Counted from the first letter of the stretch, positions 34,981-44,147 are shown. The stretch is 64,000 bases of DNA from Halomonas sp. 'Soap Lake #6' (GCF_003031405.1 NZ_CP020469.1:186001-250000); one strand, 5' to 3'. Notes: a model not told the origin generated them from the letters alone. Numbers and translations are program-made.

Positions 34981-36365
34981 TGTTGAGACTCCTCTGCTGG
35001 CTCCCAAACAGCGCCATTCGGCGTGTCGCGCACCACAACACCCAGAGCGTCTAGCTCACGACGCAGTGCATCCGCATGGTCGTAATCACGCTGTTGTCGG
35101 GCTTTTTCACGTTTGGCGACCAATGCCTCTATGCGGGCTATCGGCAGGTCCGAGCGCTCAGGTGAAAGCGCTTCAAGGGCCTTTGTCGGTGGGTGCTGCA
35201 GTAAGCCGAGTAGCTGCGCTGATGCCAATACACGCCCCTTGGCATCAGCGCGCTGGGTATCGTTCTCAGCGTTTTTTAAGGCTTCAACTAGCTGCTGTAA
35301 GCGGGCGAGCGCTTCAGCAACGTTGAGGTCACGGCGCAGCGCGTCGAGCAGAGCGTTATCAGGTTGGATATTGCTACCAACATCGAGCGCTTCCACCTCG
35401 GCCAGGGCTTGGTAATGGTGGGTTAGCGTACGCCGCGCACGGGTTAAACGTTCGGCATTCCAGTCCAACGGGCGGCGGTAGTGGGTAGAGAGCAGCGCCA
35501 AGCGAATTGCTTCGCCAGAAGCCTCGGCTAGTAGGTCGCGCACCAGTAGCACGTTACCGAGGGATTTGGACATCTTCTGGCCATCTACGGTAACAAAGCT
35601 GTTATGTACCCAGGTATGGCAGTAGCGGGTACCATGGGCGCAGGTACCTTGAGCGATCTCATTTTCGTGATGGGGAAAAATCAGGTCCTGGCCGCCGCCA
35701 TGTATGTCGATAGTGTGGCCCAGGTGCCTGCCAATCATGGCGGTACACTCCACGTGCCACCCGGGGCGTCCACGGCCCCAATGGCTTTCCCAGCCTGGCT
35801 GTTCTGGGGTAGAAGGCTTCCACAATACAAAGTCCAACGGGTTGCGTTTGTAAGGGGCTACTTCTACTCGAGCACCCGCGAGCATATCGCCTGGTTGGCG
35901 GCGGGATAATTCACCGTACTCGGGGTAAGAGGGGACGTGAAACAGCACATGTCCTTGCGCTTCATAGGCATGCCCACGCTCAATGAGCGTCGCAATCAGC
36001 AAAACGATATCAGCAATATGCTCCGTGACTCTGGGCTCTAGGTCTGGCGATAGTACACCCAGCGCCTGCATATCCTCGTGATAGGCGGCAATGTAGCGCT
36101 CCGTGATTGTGCCAATTGGCACACCAGCTGCCAGTGCTGCAGCGTTAATTTTGTCATCCACATCGGTGAAGTTGCGTGCGTAAACGACACGTTTATAGTC
36201 GTGGCGCAGTACCCGTGATAGCAGGTCAAACACCACTGCCGGGCGCGCGTTACCAATATGGGCATAGTTATAGACGGTGGGCCCGCAGACGTAGAGCGTC
36301 ACGCGGTCCGGTTGCTCGGTGCGCAGTGGCTCACGGCGGCGCGTCAGGGTGTTGAAGAGTTGCAT
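34977..36365 (-). CDS. cysS: Cysteinyl-tRNA synthetase (zinc-regulon paralogue)
   Basis: A 462-residue class I synthetase. YVCGPTVYNYAHIGNARPAV holds the first zinc ligand and HIGH-type motif; GWHVECTAM, DLIFPHHENE and KMSKSLGN complete the site. The zinc ligands of the family (Cys in YVCGP, Cys in HVECT, His and Glu in HHENE) are all present. It starts 49 bases after the hisI stop. A second cysS among zinc-starvation genes has been noted in comparative studies of COG0523 neighbourhoods. Start ATG 36365 is preceded by a GGAG-like stretch. Confidence 0.93.
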   Translation of the reverse strand: MQLFNTLTRRREPLRTEQPDRVTLYVCGPTVYNYAHIGNARPAVVFDLLSRVLRHDYKRVVYARNFTDVDDKINAAALAAGVPIGTITERYIAAYHEDMQALGVLSPDLEPRVTEHIADIVLLIATLIERGHAYEAQGHVLFHVPSYPEYGELSRRQPGDMLAGARVEVAPYKRNPLDFVLWKPSTPEQPGWESHWGRGRPGWHVECTAMIGRHLGHTIDIHGGGQDLIFPHHENEIAQGTCAHGTRYCHTWVHNSFVTVDGQKMSKSLGNVLLVRDLLAEASGEAIRLALLSTHYRRPLDWNAERLTRARRTLTHHYQALAEVEALDVGSNIQPDNALLDALRRDLNVAEALARLQQLVEALKNAENDTQRADAKGRVLASAQLLGLLQHPPTKALEALSPERSDLPIARIEALVAKREKARQQRDYDHADALRRELDALGVVVRDTPNGAVWEPAEESQQ

Positions 36366-36413
36366 CTGGCTCCTGTGGCGTCGTGCCCTGTTAGGCGTTA
36401 GGCGGCTGATATG

Positions 36414-36827
36414 TCAATGGCTCAACGGCTCGGTAATGACCTCAACCGTCTCGTTGCGAATGGCGTTGTAGAAGCAATTTGGTCGTCCGGTGTGGCAGGC
36501 TGGTCCGTGCTGATCAACCCGCAGCAGTATCGCGTCGCCGTCGCAGTCTAGTCGCGACTCGACCAGCCGCTGGCGATGACCGGAGCTCTCACCCTTGCGC
36601 CACAGGGTCTGGCGTGAGCGTGACCAGTAGCACACTTGGCCAGTCGTTAGAGTTTCGAGTAACGCCTCGCGGCTCATCCAGGCCAGCATGAGTACCTCGC
36701 CGCTGTCGTGCTGCTGCGCGATGGCGGTGATCAAGCCGTCGACATTCCAAGGAATGGCGTCGATCACCGCTGCCAGCGGTCGGTGCTCGCCACGCTCGGC
36801 ATTTTCTAGCTGCATCCAGATGTTCAT
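36414..36827 (-). CDS. hisI: Phosphoribosyl-AMP cyclohydrolase (zinc-regulon paralogue)
   Basis: A 137-residue HisI without a fused HisE domain. GEVLMLAWMSREALLETLTT, CYWSRSRQTLWRKGESSGH, DCDGDAILLRVDQHGPACHT and NCFYNAI are diagnostic; the three zinc cysteines are kept. It opens the ring of phosphoribosyl-AMP in histidine synthesis. I choose ATG 36827; the longer frame to 37052 would run through the Zur-type palindrome (36851-36866) and into the divergent gene. First gene of the minus-strand zinc operon. Confidence 0.88.
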   Translation of the reverse strand: MNIWMQLENAERGEHRPLAAVIDAIPWNVDGLITAIAQQHDSGEVLMLAWMSREALLETLTTGQVCYWSRSRQTLWRKGESSGHRQRLVESRLDCDGDAILLRVDQHGPACHTGRPNCFYNAIRNETVEVITEPLSH

Positions 36828-36850
36828 CGGTGTCTCGCATTGCATATTAA

Positions 36851-36866
36851 TTATGTTATAACATAA
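36851..36866. promoter_or_regulatory. Zur-type operator between hisI and adh
   Basis: TTATGTTATAACATAA is a perfect 16-bp palindrome close to the gammaproteobacterial Zur box (core ATGTTATAACAT). It lies 23 bases from hisI and 76 bases from the alcohol dehydrogenase start, so it can control both. The gene set downstream (hisI, cysS, thrS, pyrC) is the classical zinc-starvation set. Confidence 0.75.
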
Positions 36867-36942
36867 CATAAATGGTGCCTTGAATATCAAGGCTTGCTGG
36901 GAGCAGAACGCGTTAATACCCAATCCAACGGCGGAGATGATG

Positions 36943-38127
36943 ATGAAGACACGCGCAGCTATTGCCTGGGAGCCTAATCGGCCACTAGAAATTGAGGAGA
37001 TCGATCTGGAAGGGCCGAAAGAGGGAGAGGTTCTGGTCAGAATCGTCACCACCAGTTTGTGTCATACGGATATGTTTACGCTTTCCGGCAAAGACCCTGA
37101 GGGTTTGTTCCCTTGTGTATTGGGCCACGAGGGCGTGGGCATCGTCGAGGAGCTGGGACGCGGGGTCACCTCGGTTAAACCCGGTGATCATGTGATTCCG
37201 CTGTATACCCCAGAAGACCCGAACTGCCCCTATATTCGCTCAGGCAAGACCAACCTCTGCCAGACCATTCGCAAGACTCAGGGGCAGGGAGTGATGCCAG
37301 ACGGCACCAGCCGCTTCTCCTACAAAGGCAAGATGCTGCATCACTACATGGGCACCAGCACCTTCAGCGAGTATACGGTGCTGCCAGAGATCGCGGTGGC
37401 CAAGATTAGCCGCGAGGCTCCCTTGGCCAAGGCGAGTGTGATGGGGTGTGCGGTACCCACTGGCATCGGTGCAGTGAGGAATACCGCTAAGGTGAAACCA
37501 GGCGATACGGTGGCAGTGTTTGGATTGGGCGCGGTCGGTATGGCTGTCATTCAAGGTGCCAAACTCCAAGGGGCCGGGCGGATCATTGGCATTGATGTCA
37601 ATCCGGCCAAGTTCCCGCTCGCTATGTCGCTGGGCGCAACGGAGTGCCTTGACCCGAACGATTATCCCGAGCCGCTACACGAAGTGATCATCGAGATGAC
37701 CAACGGTGGCGTTGACTTCTCTTTCGAAGCCGTAGGTAACGTTCGCTTAATGCGGGCCGCACTTGAGTGCTGCCACAAAGGCTGGGGAGAAAGCATCATC
37801 ATCGGTGTTGCTGGGGCAGGTGAAGAGATTTCGACACGTCCCTTCCAGCTGGTTACTGGTCGGGTCTGGCGGGGCAGCGCGTTCGGCGGTGTGCTGGGGC
37901 GTTCCGAACTGCCGGGTATGGTCGATGAATGGCTGTCAGGGCGTTTCGACGTTGATCCCTATATCACACACAATATGACCCACGATAACATCAATACCGC
38001 GTTTGATCTGTTGCGCCGTGGCGAAGCGATTCGCTCGGTTATCCACTTTCAACCACAGGAAACGATGACAGGGCCTCTGCCGGGCAAGCTGGTCGGTGAG
38101 GAATTCAATAAACCTCAGCCTGCTTGA
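36943..38127 (+). CDS. Class III alcohol dehydrogenase / S-(hydroxymethyl)glutathione dehydrogenase, structural-zinc-depleted
   Basis: A 394-residue medium-chain dehydrogenase close to FrmA along its length ([60 protein letters not shown]). Catalytic zinc ligands Cys40, His62 and the Cys of VMGCAVPTG are present. The structural-zinc lobe reads [17 protein letters not shown] where FrmA has [17 protein letters not shown]: ligands 1 and 3 are Asp92 and Ile98. It should hold one zinc rather than two. The third of three ATGs is used (spacing to GGAG). It oxidises the glutathione adduct of formaldehyde, and the C-terminus is ~20 residues longer than usual. Divergent from the Zur operon. Confidence 0.88.
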   Translation: MKTRAAIAWEPNRPLEIEEIDLEGPKEGEVLVRIVTTSLCHTDMFTLSGKDPEGLFPCVLGHEGVGIVEELGRGVTSVKPGDHVIPLYTPEDPNCPYIRSGKTNLCQTIRKTQGQGVMPDGTSRFSYKGKMLHHYMGTSTFSEYTVLPEIAVAKISREAPLAKASVMGCAVPTGIGAVRNTAKVKPGDTVAVFGLGAVGMAVIQGAKLQGAGRIIGIDVNPAKFPLAMSLGATECLDPNDYPEPLHEVIIEMTNGGVDFSFEAVGNVRLMRAALECCHKGWGESIIIGVAGAGEEISTRPFQLVTGRVWRGSAFGGVLGRSELPGMVDEWLSGRFDVDPYITHNMTHDNINTAFDLLRRGEAIRSVIHFQPQETMTGPLPGKLVGEEFNKPQPA

Positions 38128-38186
38128 GGCTTATTGCTGATCGTACTTGAAATGGCGAGTTGCTTTCTTTCGTTTAATCCGTCCAT

Positions 38187-39368
38187 TTAATCCGCCCACT
38201 GCCAGGGGGGCGCGTCCAGCCACCCCTGGCCGAGGATAACGGTTTCGCCAAATTCTTTATTCAGAGCGATCGAGTTACAACTCTCATCTTTTTCCAAAGT
38301 GGCTACTAAGCGTGGAGCGTGGGAAACCACCCAAACCTGGGTTTCCCGCGATGCACGAATAATCAGGCGCCCCAGGGCTGGTAATAAGTCCGGATGTAGA
38401 CTGGTTTCTGGTTCATTTAACACCAGCAGAGAAGGCGGCCTGGGGGTGAGCAGGGCTGCTACCAACAGCAGGTAGCGAAGTGTGCCATCGGATAATTCCG
38501 ACTGGTTTAAGGGACGCAATAACCCCTCCTGTAAGAACTGCAATAGGAGGCGATTACTGGTGTCGGCCTCAAAATTGATGGTTGCGCCGGGGAATGCATC
38601 TTCAATCGCTGCGTACAATGCCTCTCGGTCACCAATTTCATATATGGTCCGCAATGCGGCCACCAGGTTATGCCCATCGTGATCCAATACGGGAGTGCGT
38701 GTACCAATCTGAGGTGTGCGAATAATCGATTGCGGGTCAGTGCGGAACTGGTCGTAGAAGCGCCAGTGCCGGATGGTCTGTCGGACAGCATGCACCTCTG
38801 GCACGGCGACCGGATCACTGATTTCGTTCAGAATGCTTTCGTAGCTATTGAGGTGGGTATTATAAACTTCCCACCTTCGACCAGACCGCACTTTTACCAC
38901 AGGTCCGACGCGGTCGATCAGGCAACTGCTGGGGCGGCAGACGTCGCCAGCCCATATGCATTCACGCTTTATCTCGGGGTCGAACTGAAACATGGAAGGC
39001 TCTTGATGGCCCGCAAATCCCTGAGGTGCTGGCATCCCCAATGAAATGGCATAACCGAAGTCTTCACCGACAAAGCCTAGTCTGAGACGAGGGTTATGCT
39101 TCTTGGCGGTTCCTTCTATGGGGGCAGAGCCGTCTCGCATGCCTCTGGTAAGTTTTTCCGGGCCAGCCCATAAGGTGTAATCAAGCCCACCCTCTTGTGC
39201 AATCGATGTGATCAAGTTGCCTTTTGCGGTGTCTGCCAGCAGCCGCAGTGATTTGTACAGGTTGGATTTGCCACATCCGTTGGCCCCGGTCACAACATTG
39301 AGACCTGCCAGGGGGGCGACAATACTCTTCAGACTACGGTAGTTGGAGACAGCAAAGGCGTTGATCAT
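38187..39368 (-). CDS. AAA family ATPase (RecF/OLD-like)
   Basis: A 393-residue ATPase. Walker A GANGCGKSNLYKSLRLL sits near the N-terminus, the signature LSDGTLRYLLLVAALL and Walker B LLVLNEPETSLHPDLLPALG near the C-terminus, with QVWVVSHAPRLV as the H-loop. This is the SMC-like ABC ATPase architecture of stand-alone predicted ATPases. ATG 39368 is used because it begins the conserved MINAFAVSNYRSLKS; no clear ribosome binding site. No partner nuclease is adjacent. Role unknown. Confidence 0.83.
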   Translation of the reverse strand: MINAFAVSNYRSLKSIVAPLAGLNVVTGANGCGKSNLYKSLRLLADTAKGNLITSIAQEGGLDYTLWAGPEKLTRGMRDGSAPIEGTAKKHNPRLRLGFVGEDFGYAISLGMPAPQGFAGHQEPSMFQFDPEIKRECIWAGDVCRPSSCLIDRVGPVVKVRSGRRWEVYNTHLNSYESILNEISDPVAVPEVHAVRQTIRHWRFYDQFRTDPQSIIRTPQIGTRTPVLDHDGHNLVAALRTIYEIGDREALYAAIEDAFPGATINFEADTSNRLLLQFLQEGLLRPLNQSELSDGTLRYLLLVAALLTPRPPSLLVLNEPETSLHPDLLPALGRLIIRASRETQVWVVSHAPRLVATLEKDESCNSIALNKEFGETVILGQGWLDAPPWQWAD

Positions 39369-39487
39369 AGGTTCTGAGCTATTGTGGGTTAACTGCTCGG
39401 AGCAGCATGAGAAATATGAGTTTAGCGTTGTCGACTGCCGCACGAAATATACTGTTTCCAGGTTTAACCACTTACCTCTGTTTAGGT

Positions 39488-39928
39488 TTAGGCCACATCT
39501 CCACATCCTCGCTTGCTGCAGGTGGGCTGGTGGTCGTATAGCGTTTTAATAATCCTACAGTTGGCAGTTTTACCGCCCCGGCATTGGTGTACTACTTGAC
39601 GTAGTTCATCGGCTAATGCCTGTAAGGCGGCAATGCGTTCTTCGAGGTGTTCTAGGTGGCGGCTGGCAATATCGTCGGCGGCAGTGCAGTCGGTGTCGGG
39701 ATTGTCAGCAAGCGCCAGCAGTTCCTGAATGCTGTGTAGGTCTAGCCCCAGGCTTCTGCCATGACGAATAAATCCAATGCGCTCTAGCGCTGCCTGGTCG
39801 TAGCGGCGGTAGCCTTGTTCTCCTCGCTGTGGTGGTGCTAATAATCCCAGTTTTTCATAGTGGCGAATGCTTTCCGGAGAACAGCCAGTTCGGTTGGCCA
39901 CTTCCCCAATGCGATAGGCGTGTTTCAT
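39488..39928 (-). CDS. MerR family metal-responsive regulator (CadR/ZntR/PbrR-like)
   Basis: A 146-residue MerR protein. The helix-turn-helix is clear (YRIGEVANRTGCSPESIRHY, EKLGLLAPP, GYRRYDQAALERIGFIRHGR). Metal-site cysteines stand as in CadR/ZntR: one at the start of the dimerisation helix (NPDTDCTAAD) and two in the C-terminal loop (QCRGGKTANC), plus a Cys-rich tail (CSKRGCGD). It is divergent from an SO_0444-type permease and the intervening promoter has the MerR geometry. Likely inducers are Zn, Cd or Pb. Confidence 0.9.
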   Translation of the reverse strand: MKHAYRIGEVANRTGCSPESIRHYEKLGLLAPPQRGEQGYRRYDQAALERIGFIRHGRSLGLDLHSIQELLALADNPDTDCTAADDIASRHLEHLEERIAALQALADELRQVVHQCRGGKTANCRIIKTLYDHQPTCSKRGCGDVA

Positions 39929-39932
39929 CAGC

Positions 39933-39963
39933 TTGACCCTGTAACGATTACAGGGTTTAGGCT
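39933..39963 (+). promoter_or_regulatory. MerR-type promoter/operator of the efflux permease
   Basis: -35 TTGACC (39933-39938) and -10 TAGGCT (39958-39963) are separated by the overlong 19-bp spacer typical of MerR-controlled promoters. Centred in the spacer is the palindrome CCCTGTAA-CGA-TTACAGGG. Confidence 0.82.
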
Positions 39964-40001
39964 AGCCGTTACTCGATTGGTAAACAAGTAGGTAACAGGC
40001 G

Positions 40002-41033
40002 ATGAAACTGGTATCGGAGTTATTGAGCATTGCGTTAACCGCGGCCCCTTGGTTGCTTTTGGGGCTGGTGATTGCAGGAATAATTAAGGCGTGGATGCCG
40101 GAGCATTTACTTCAGCGCTGGATGGGCGGACGTGGTTTAGGCAGTATTACACGGGCGGCAGTTATTGGGATGCCGCTACCACTTTGCTCCTGTGGTGCAA
40201 TTCCCACCGCGCTGGCGCTTCATCGTGGCGGGGCTGGGCGCGGGCCAACGACGTCATTTTTGATCAGTACTCCCGGTGTGGGGGTAGATTCAGTGTTATT
40301 AACCAGCGTGCTACTTGGTCCGCTAATGGCGCTGGCGCGCGTGTTGGGGGCGTTGGTGACGGCCATTATCACTGGTGTACTGGTGGGATTTACCAAATCA
40401 CCTGTGGTCGCGACCACTGCCGCTAGCGGCTGTTGCGCAACTAAAAGCTGCGGTGATAATAAACAGCAAGACGTAGTGCCAGTAGGCGGGTGGCAACGCT
40501 CACGGGCGGGGCTACGCTATGCATTTAGTGATCTGTTGGACGACATTAGTGGCTGGGTCTTCGCGGGGCTTTTGTTGGCCGGAGTACTGGTCACGCTGGT
40601 ACCACCCAACACCATGGCAGGGTTTTCGGGAGGCCTGGGTGCCCTAATGTTGATGGCGGTTATTGGTATTCCTTTATACATTTGTGCTGCAGCAGCAACG
40701 CCTATTGCCGCTGGGCTGTTGTTGGCAGGCATTTCACCGGGTATGGCACTGGTGTTCCTGTTGGCGGGGCCAATTACTAGCCTGGCTACTTTGGCCATTC
40801 TGCGCCGCGAGTTGGGAAACCAAGCGTTAGCGGTTTACCTGGGTAGCGTACTGATGGTTACCGTGCTGGTGGGCTGGCTGTTTGATGTTGCGTTGGGCAT
40901 AACTGGCTGGAATCCGGTGGAGCAGGCCAGTCAGGTGCAGGAGCTACTGCCGATATGGTTGGAGTGGCTGGCGTTAGTAGTGCTGGCACTGGTCGCTATT
41001 CGTCCTCTACGCAAGCGGCTGATGGGGTTTTAG
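40002..41033 (+). CDS. SO_0444-type Cu/Zn efflux permease (DUF318/ArsP-related)
   Basis: A 343-residue permease with about ten membrane segments. GMPLPLCSCGAIPTALALHR and a matching second-half GIPLYICAAAATPIAAGLLL are the paired metal/substrate motifs of this family, and a Cys-rich loop (SGCCATKSCGDN) lies between them. The family exports copper or zinc. The MerR regulator is divergent, and the promoter carries its operator. ATG 40002 follows AACAGG. Confidence 0.85.
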   Translation: MKLVSELLSIALTAAPWLLLGLVIAGIIKAWMPEHLLQRWMGGRGLGSITRAAVIGMPLPLCSCGAIPTALALHRGGAGRGPTTSFLISTPGVGVDSVLLTSVLLGPLMALARVLGALVTAIITGVLVGFTKSPVVATTAASGCCATKSCGDNKQQDVVPVGGWQRSRAGLRYAFSDLLDDISGWVFAGLLLAGVLVTLVPPNTMAGFSGGLGALMLMAVIGIPLYICAAAATPIAAGLLLAGISPGMALVFLLAGPITSLATLAILRRELGNQALAVYLGSVLMVTVLVGWLFDVALGITGWNPVEQASQVQELLPIWLEWLALVVLALVAIRPLRKRLMGF

Positions 41034-41082
41034 GGGTATAGTACCTTCTTCTTAAGTCAATCAACGCCTAAGCCTTTTAAGC

Positions 41083-41859
41083 ATGAAAATATCAAAAGCC
41101 ACGCTGTATCGGCAGCTAGCACCAGAAACCCGCTTAAAGATTGGATTGTCAGCCACCAATCGTATTATTTGTGTGCTGATTTTATTGGCGTCATTAACGG
41201 CGATTCTAGAAACGGAACCAACGCTACGGGCACTTTCTCCGCATCTTTTTCCCACCCTGGAAGCCATATTTGTGGGGGTCTTTATTGTGGAGTATTTGCT
41301 GCGGCTTTATGCCATTGGCGAAGACCCCCGCTATCGTGGCTTCACCGGACGGCTGCGCTATATTTGCTCATTTTGGGCATTGGTCGATTTGTTGGCGATC
41401 TTGCCGTACTTCCTAGGGTTTATGGTCCAAGATAATGCCTTTTTGCTGCGTCTACTTCGTTTAGCTCGCATGTTGCGGCTAGCTCGGCTGGGCAGATTTA
41501 GCCAAGCATGGTCGGCGCTAGCAGATGCGTTGAAATCCCGCTGTCACGAGCTGCTATTGAGTGTAGGGGTGGCCGGGCTACTGCTGCTGTTCTCTTCTAG
41601 CTGCCTATATGTGGTGGAAGCGGCCTCTCAACCGGATGCCTTTGGGAGTGTGCCCCGTGCGTTATGGTGGAGTATCGCCACGCTAACCACAGTGGGCTAT
41701 GGCGATGTCACACCGGTGACTGCGATAGGCAAATTCTTTGCAGGCTTAACGGCGGTGGCAGGTATAGGCATTATCGCCATGCCTACCGGCATTTTAGCGG
41801 CGGCATTTAGCGATGCGTTTCAGAAAAAACGTAATCATCCCGACGGCGAGCAGTCCTAG
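41083..41859 (+). CDS. Voltage-gated potassium channel family protein
   Basis: A 258-residue six-TM channel. The selectivity filter LTTVGYGDVTPVTAIGKF is intact. The S4 helix carries regularly spaced arginines (RLLRLARMLRLARLGRFS), and the S2/S3 region (IVEYLLRLYAIGEDPRY, ALVDLLAILPYF) is typical of KvAP-like bacterial channels. It ends with a short cytoplasmic tail without RCK domain. A single gene between the efflux permease and the Rrf2 gene. Confidence 0.9.
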   Translation: MKISKATLYRQLAPETRLKIGLSATNRIICVLILLASLTAILETEPTLRALSPHLFPTLEAIFVGVFIVEYLLRLYAIGEDPRYRGFTGRLRYICSFWALVDLLAILPYFLGFMVQDNAFLLRLLRLARMLRLARLGRFSQAWSALADALKSRCHELLLSVGVAGLLLLFSSSCLYVVEAASQPDAFGSVPRALWWSIATLTTVGYGDVTPVTAIGKFFAGLTAVAGIGIIAMPTGILAAAFSDAFQKKRNHPDGEQS

Positions 41860-41935
41860 CCGATGGATGTGCTAAGGTGCCTTCTCGCTTGTTACTTCTT
41901 TGTTATGTTTTTGAATAAATAGTGGATCATCGCCC

Positions 41936-42385
41936 GTGAGAACCGATAGCCGCCTATCTCGCATGTTGCATGTGTTGCTGCACATCGCGCGGGAATCCCA
42001 GCCGATTACCTCTGAACAGATTGGCGCCATGCTTGGTACTAATGCTGCCGTGGTGCGCCGTACCATGGCAGGCCTGCGCAAGGCAGGTTATGTAAAGTCT
42101 GAAAAAGGCCACAATGGTGGCTGGCGCATTGCTTGTGATCTGCAAAATGTAACGCTGCTGGATATCCACAACGCGGTGGGCGGGCCGCGTATTTTCGCCA
42201 TCGGCACCGACCGTGATAACCCGGACTGTGTGGTAGAGCAGGTGGTTAATGCGGCGCTTTTTGATGCCATGCGCGAAGCGGAAGCGCTGCTGATCAACCG
42301 CTTGGGAGCGGTTACGCTGGCAGAGCTTGCTGAACAGTTTGATGATATTGCCACCCGCAAAGGCTACCAACTGCCGACGCCTTAA
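41936..42385 (+). CDS. Rrf2 family transcriptional regulator (cluster-less type)
   Basis: A 149-residue Rrf2 protein. MLHVLLHIARESQPITSEQI, NAAVVRRTMAGLRKAGYVKS and GHNGGWRIACDLQNVTLLDI are the winged-helix block. The three cysteines that bind an iron-sulfur cluster in IscR/NsrR are missing; a single Cys (NPDCVVEQ) remains, as in YwnA-type members that sense thiol-reactive stress. GTG 41936 is the only fitting start. A shared motif precedes the next gene and the methyltransferase gene. Confidence 0.87.
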   Translation: MRTDSRLSRMLHVLLHIARESQPITSEQIGAMLGTNAAVVRRTMAGLRKAGYVKSEKGHNGGWRIACDLQNVTLLDIHNAVGGPRIFAIGTDRDNPDCVVEQVVNAALFDAMREAEALLINRLGAVTLAELAEQFDDIATRKGYQLPTP

Positions 42386-42455
42386 CACACTAACTCTTTC
42401 CTAATAGACGCTAACCTGCGTCTCAATATTGCCATTGATCTTGGTATGCTTTTTA

Positions 42456-42480
42456 ATGTATCAATAAAAGATACGTGATA
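42456..42480 (+). promoter_or_regulatory. Rrf2-type operator-like motif before the thioredoxin-reductase-like gene
   Basis: An imperfect palindrome with arms ATGTATC and GATACGT around AATAAAA, followed by GATA. The 25-base sequence matches 44166-44190 upstream of the methyltransferase at 22 positions. It is 52 bases from the gene start. Confidence 0.6.
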
Positions 42481-42532
42481 TTGCTTGTTAAGCATTGGCT
42501 TTTTAGCGCTAAGCGACGACGGAGGAAGGGTA

Positions 42533-43426
42533 ATGAGCTTCGACGCAGTGATTATTGGTGGGAGTTACGCCGGAATGGCAGCAGGATTACAGCTTGCCAG
42601 AGCAAGGCGGAGGATATTGCTAGTAGATGCAGGACAACCCCGTAACCGTTTTGCCTCTCATTCCCATGGGTTTTTAACTCAGGACGGCACGCCGCCTGCA
42701 GAGATAGCAGCAGAAGCTCGTGGCCAGTTGATGGAGTACCCAACAGTTGAGTGGCGTACGGGGCAAGTAGAGGCAGTAACGGGGGCCGTGGATAACTTCT
42801 TGGTTGAGCTGGCCGATGGCAGCACTTACCAAGCACGCCGCATTATCCTGGCTGCTGGCGTTACCGATAAGCTGCCAGACTTGCCAGGACTTACCGAGCA
42901 GTGGGGTAAGCACGTTTTCCATTGCCCGTATTGCCACGGCTATGAGCTGGGCAAAGAGGGAATAGGTGTGCTGGCAACCTCGGAGCTTGCGATGCACCAC
43001 GGCTTGATGCTGCCCGACTGGGGCGCGACGACGTTGTTTCTTAACGATGCCTTTGAACCCAATGCTGAGCAGTTAGCCCAGCTTAAGGCGCGCGGCACCC
43101 AGGTAGAATATGGCGCAGCGGCACGTCTCAATGTGCAGGCAGATGGCGTTGAGCTAATGATACAGGGCGGCCGGGTGTTTCCCTTGGCGGGTTTATTCGT
43201 CGCTCCGCGCATTCAGCTTAGCCCACTGGTGGCGCAACTGGGGTGTGAGCTTGAAGAGTCTCCTGTGGGCAGTATCGTCAAAACGGATACGCTGCAGGCA
43301 ACCTCAATTCCCGGCGTATTCGCCTGTGGCGATGTGGCCCGTGCTGTGGGGACGGTCTCCTTTGCGGTAGCTGATGGCGCTATGGCGGGGCTTTCCGCAC
43401 ACCGAACGCTGATGTTTGGGTGTTAA
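42533..43426 (+). CDS. Thioredoxin-reductase-like NAD(P)/FAD-dependent oxidoreductase
   Basis: A 297-residue flavoprotein. FDAVIIGGSYAGMAAGLQLA is the FAD motif; FHCPYCHGYELGKEGIGVLA carries the CxxC redox pair; CGDVARAVGTVSFAVADGAM binds FAD at the end. ATG 42533 is preceded by GGAGG. It is next to the Rrf2 gene, and the same operator-like motif links it to the methyltransferase gene on the other side. A decayed copy of its 3' end lies at 48232-48353. A detoxifying or redox-signalling role is likely; the substrate is unknown. Confidence 0.85.
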   Translation: MSFDAVIIGGSYAGMAAGLQLARARRRILLVDAGQPRNRFASHSHGFLTQDGTPPAEIAAEARGQLMEYPTVEWRTGQVEAVTGAVDNFLVELADGSTYQARRIILAAGVTDKLPDLPGLTEQWGKHVFHCPYCHGYELGKEGIGVLATSELAMHHGLMLPDWGATTLFLNDAFEPNAEQLAQLKARGTQVEYGAAARLNVQADGVELMIQGGRVFPLAGLFVAPRIQLSPLVAQLGCELEESPVGSIVKTDTLQATSIPGVFACGDVARAVGTVSFAVADGAMAGLSAHRTLMFGC

Positions 43427-43442
43427 GCTGCGAAGTAAGCCG

Positions 43443-44147
43443 CTACACCTCCTTTGCACGGGTGGCATACCAAGCATGCACCAACCCAGCCTGGTAAAAG
43501 GGCACCGGTGTACTAAACCCCCCCGATTCAATGAGTGCACTGACACGTTCGGGGGGCGTAACTGCTACATCGCGGCCATACATAGTACGAAACCGCTCTA
43601 TCATATCAGTGGGCACCTCTCCTGCGCTGAGCATCCTCACCCATGTGTCCAGTAGGCAGTGATAGGCTGGAGATTCTATGTCTGAGGCCAGATCGGCGCT
43701 AGCCAAATACCCACCCGGCCGTAGCCGCTTGGCGATGGCTCGGAAAAACGCCGAGCGCTCTTCTGGCTCCAGAATAAACTGGGAGACCAGCAGCGAAGTC
43801 GCTGCATCAAAAGGTGCCGAAGGCGCTAATGAGTCCAGGTAACCATGGTGGAACTCACAGCGGGAGGTGATGCCGTGCTCTTCTGCCTGGCGGCGGCATA
43901 CGTCCAGCATGGCAATAGATGGTTCCACGATGGTGAATCGGTGTTCGCTAAAGCGCTGGGAGAGGTAGAGGATCTCCGTACCTGTTCCCGCCCCGATACA
44001 GAGTATGCGTGCGTCATTGGGAAGTTCCGAAAACACTGCGCCAATAAGCAGGTGCATTGCATCCTTGACCGGTGCCAGTTTGTTCCACTGCTGATCGTAA
44101 GTGGCGGCTTGCTGATCAAAAATAGCTTCTAGCTCTTTGCGTTCCAT
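43443..44147 (-). CDS. Class I SAM-dependent methyltransferase
   Basis: A 234-residue methyltransferase. Motif I ILCIGAGTGTEILYLSQRF, motif post-I FTIVEPSIAMLDVCRRQAEE and motif IV-like FDAATSLLVSQFILEPEERS fit the Methyltransf_11/25 group. It converges with the thioredoxin-reductase-like gene. Upstream, 18 bases from its start, is the second copy of the Rrf2-type motif, so it probably belongs to the same small regulon. Substrate unknown. Confidence 0.85.
   Translation of the reverse strand: MERKELEAIFDQQAATYDQQWNKLAPVKDAMHLLIGAVFSELPNDARILCIGAGTGTEILYLSQRFSEHRFTIVEPSIAMLDVCRRQAEEHGITSRCEFHHGYLDSLAPSAPFDAATSLLVSQFILEPEERSAFFRAIAKRLRPGGYLASADLASDIESPAYHCLLDTWVRMLSAGEVPTDMIERFRTMYGRDVAVTPPERVSALIESGGFSTPVPFYQAGLVHAWYATRAKEV

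Noticed and set aside
36828..37052. N-terminal extension of hisI
   Set aside because: Would place coding sequence across the Zur-type palindrome and over the divergent dehydrogenase start; the extra residues are not HisI-like.
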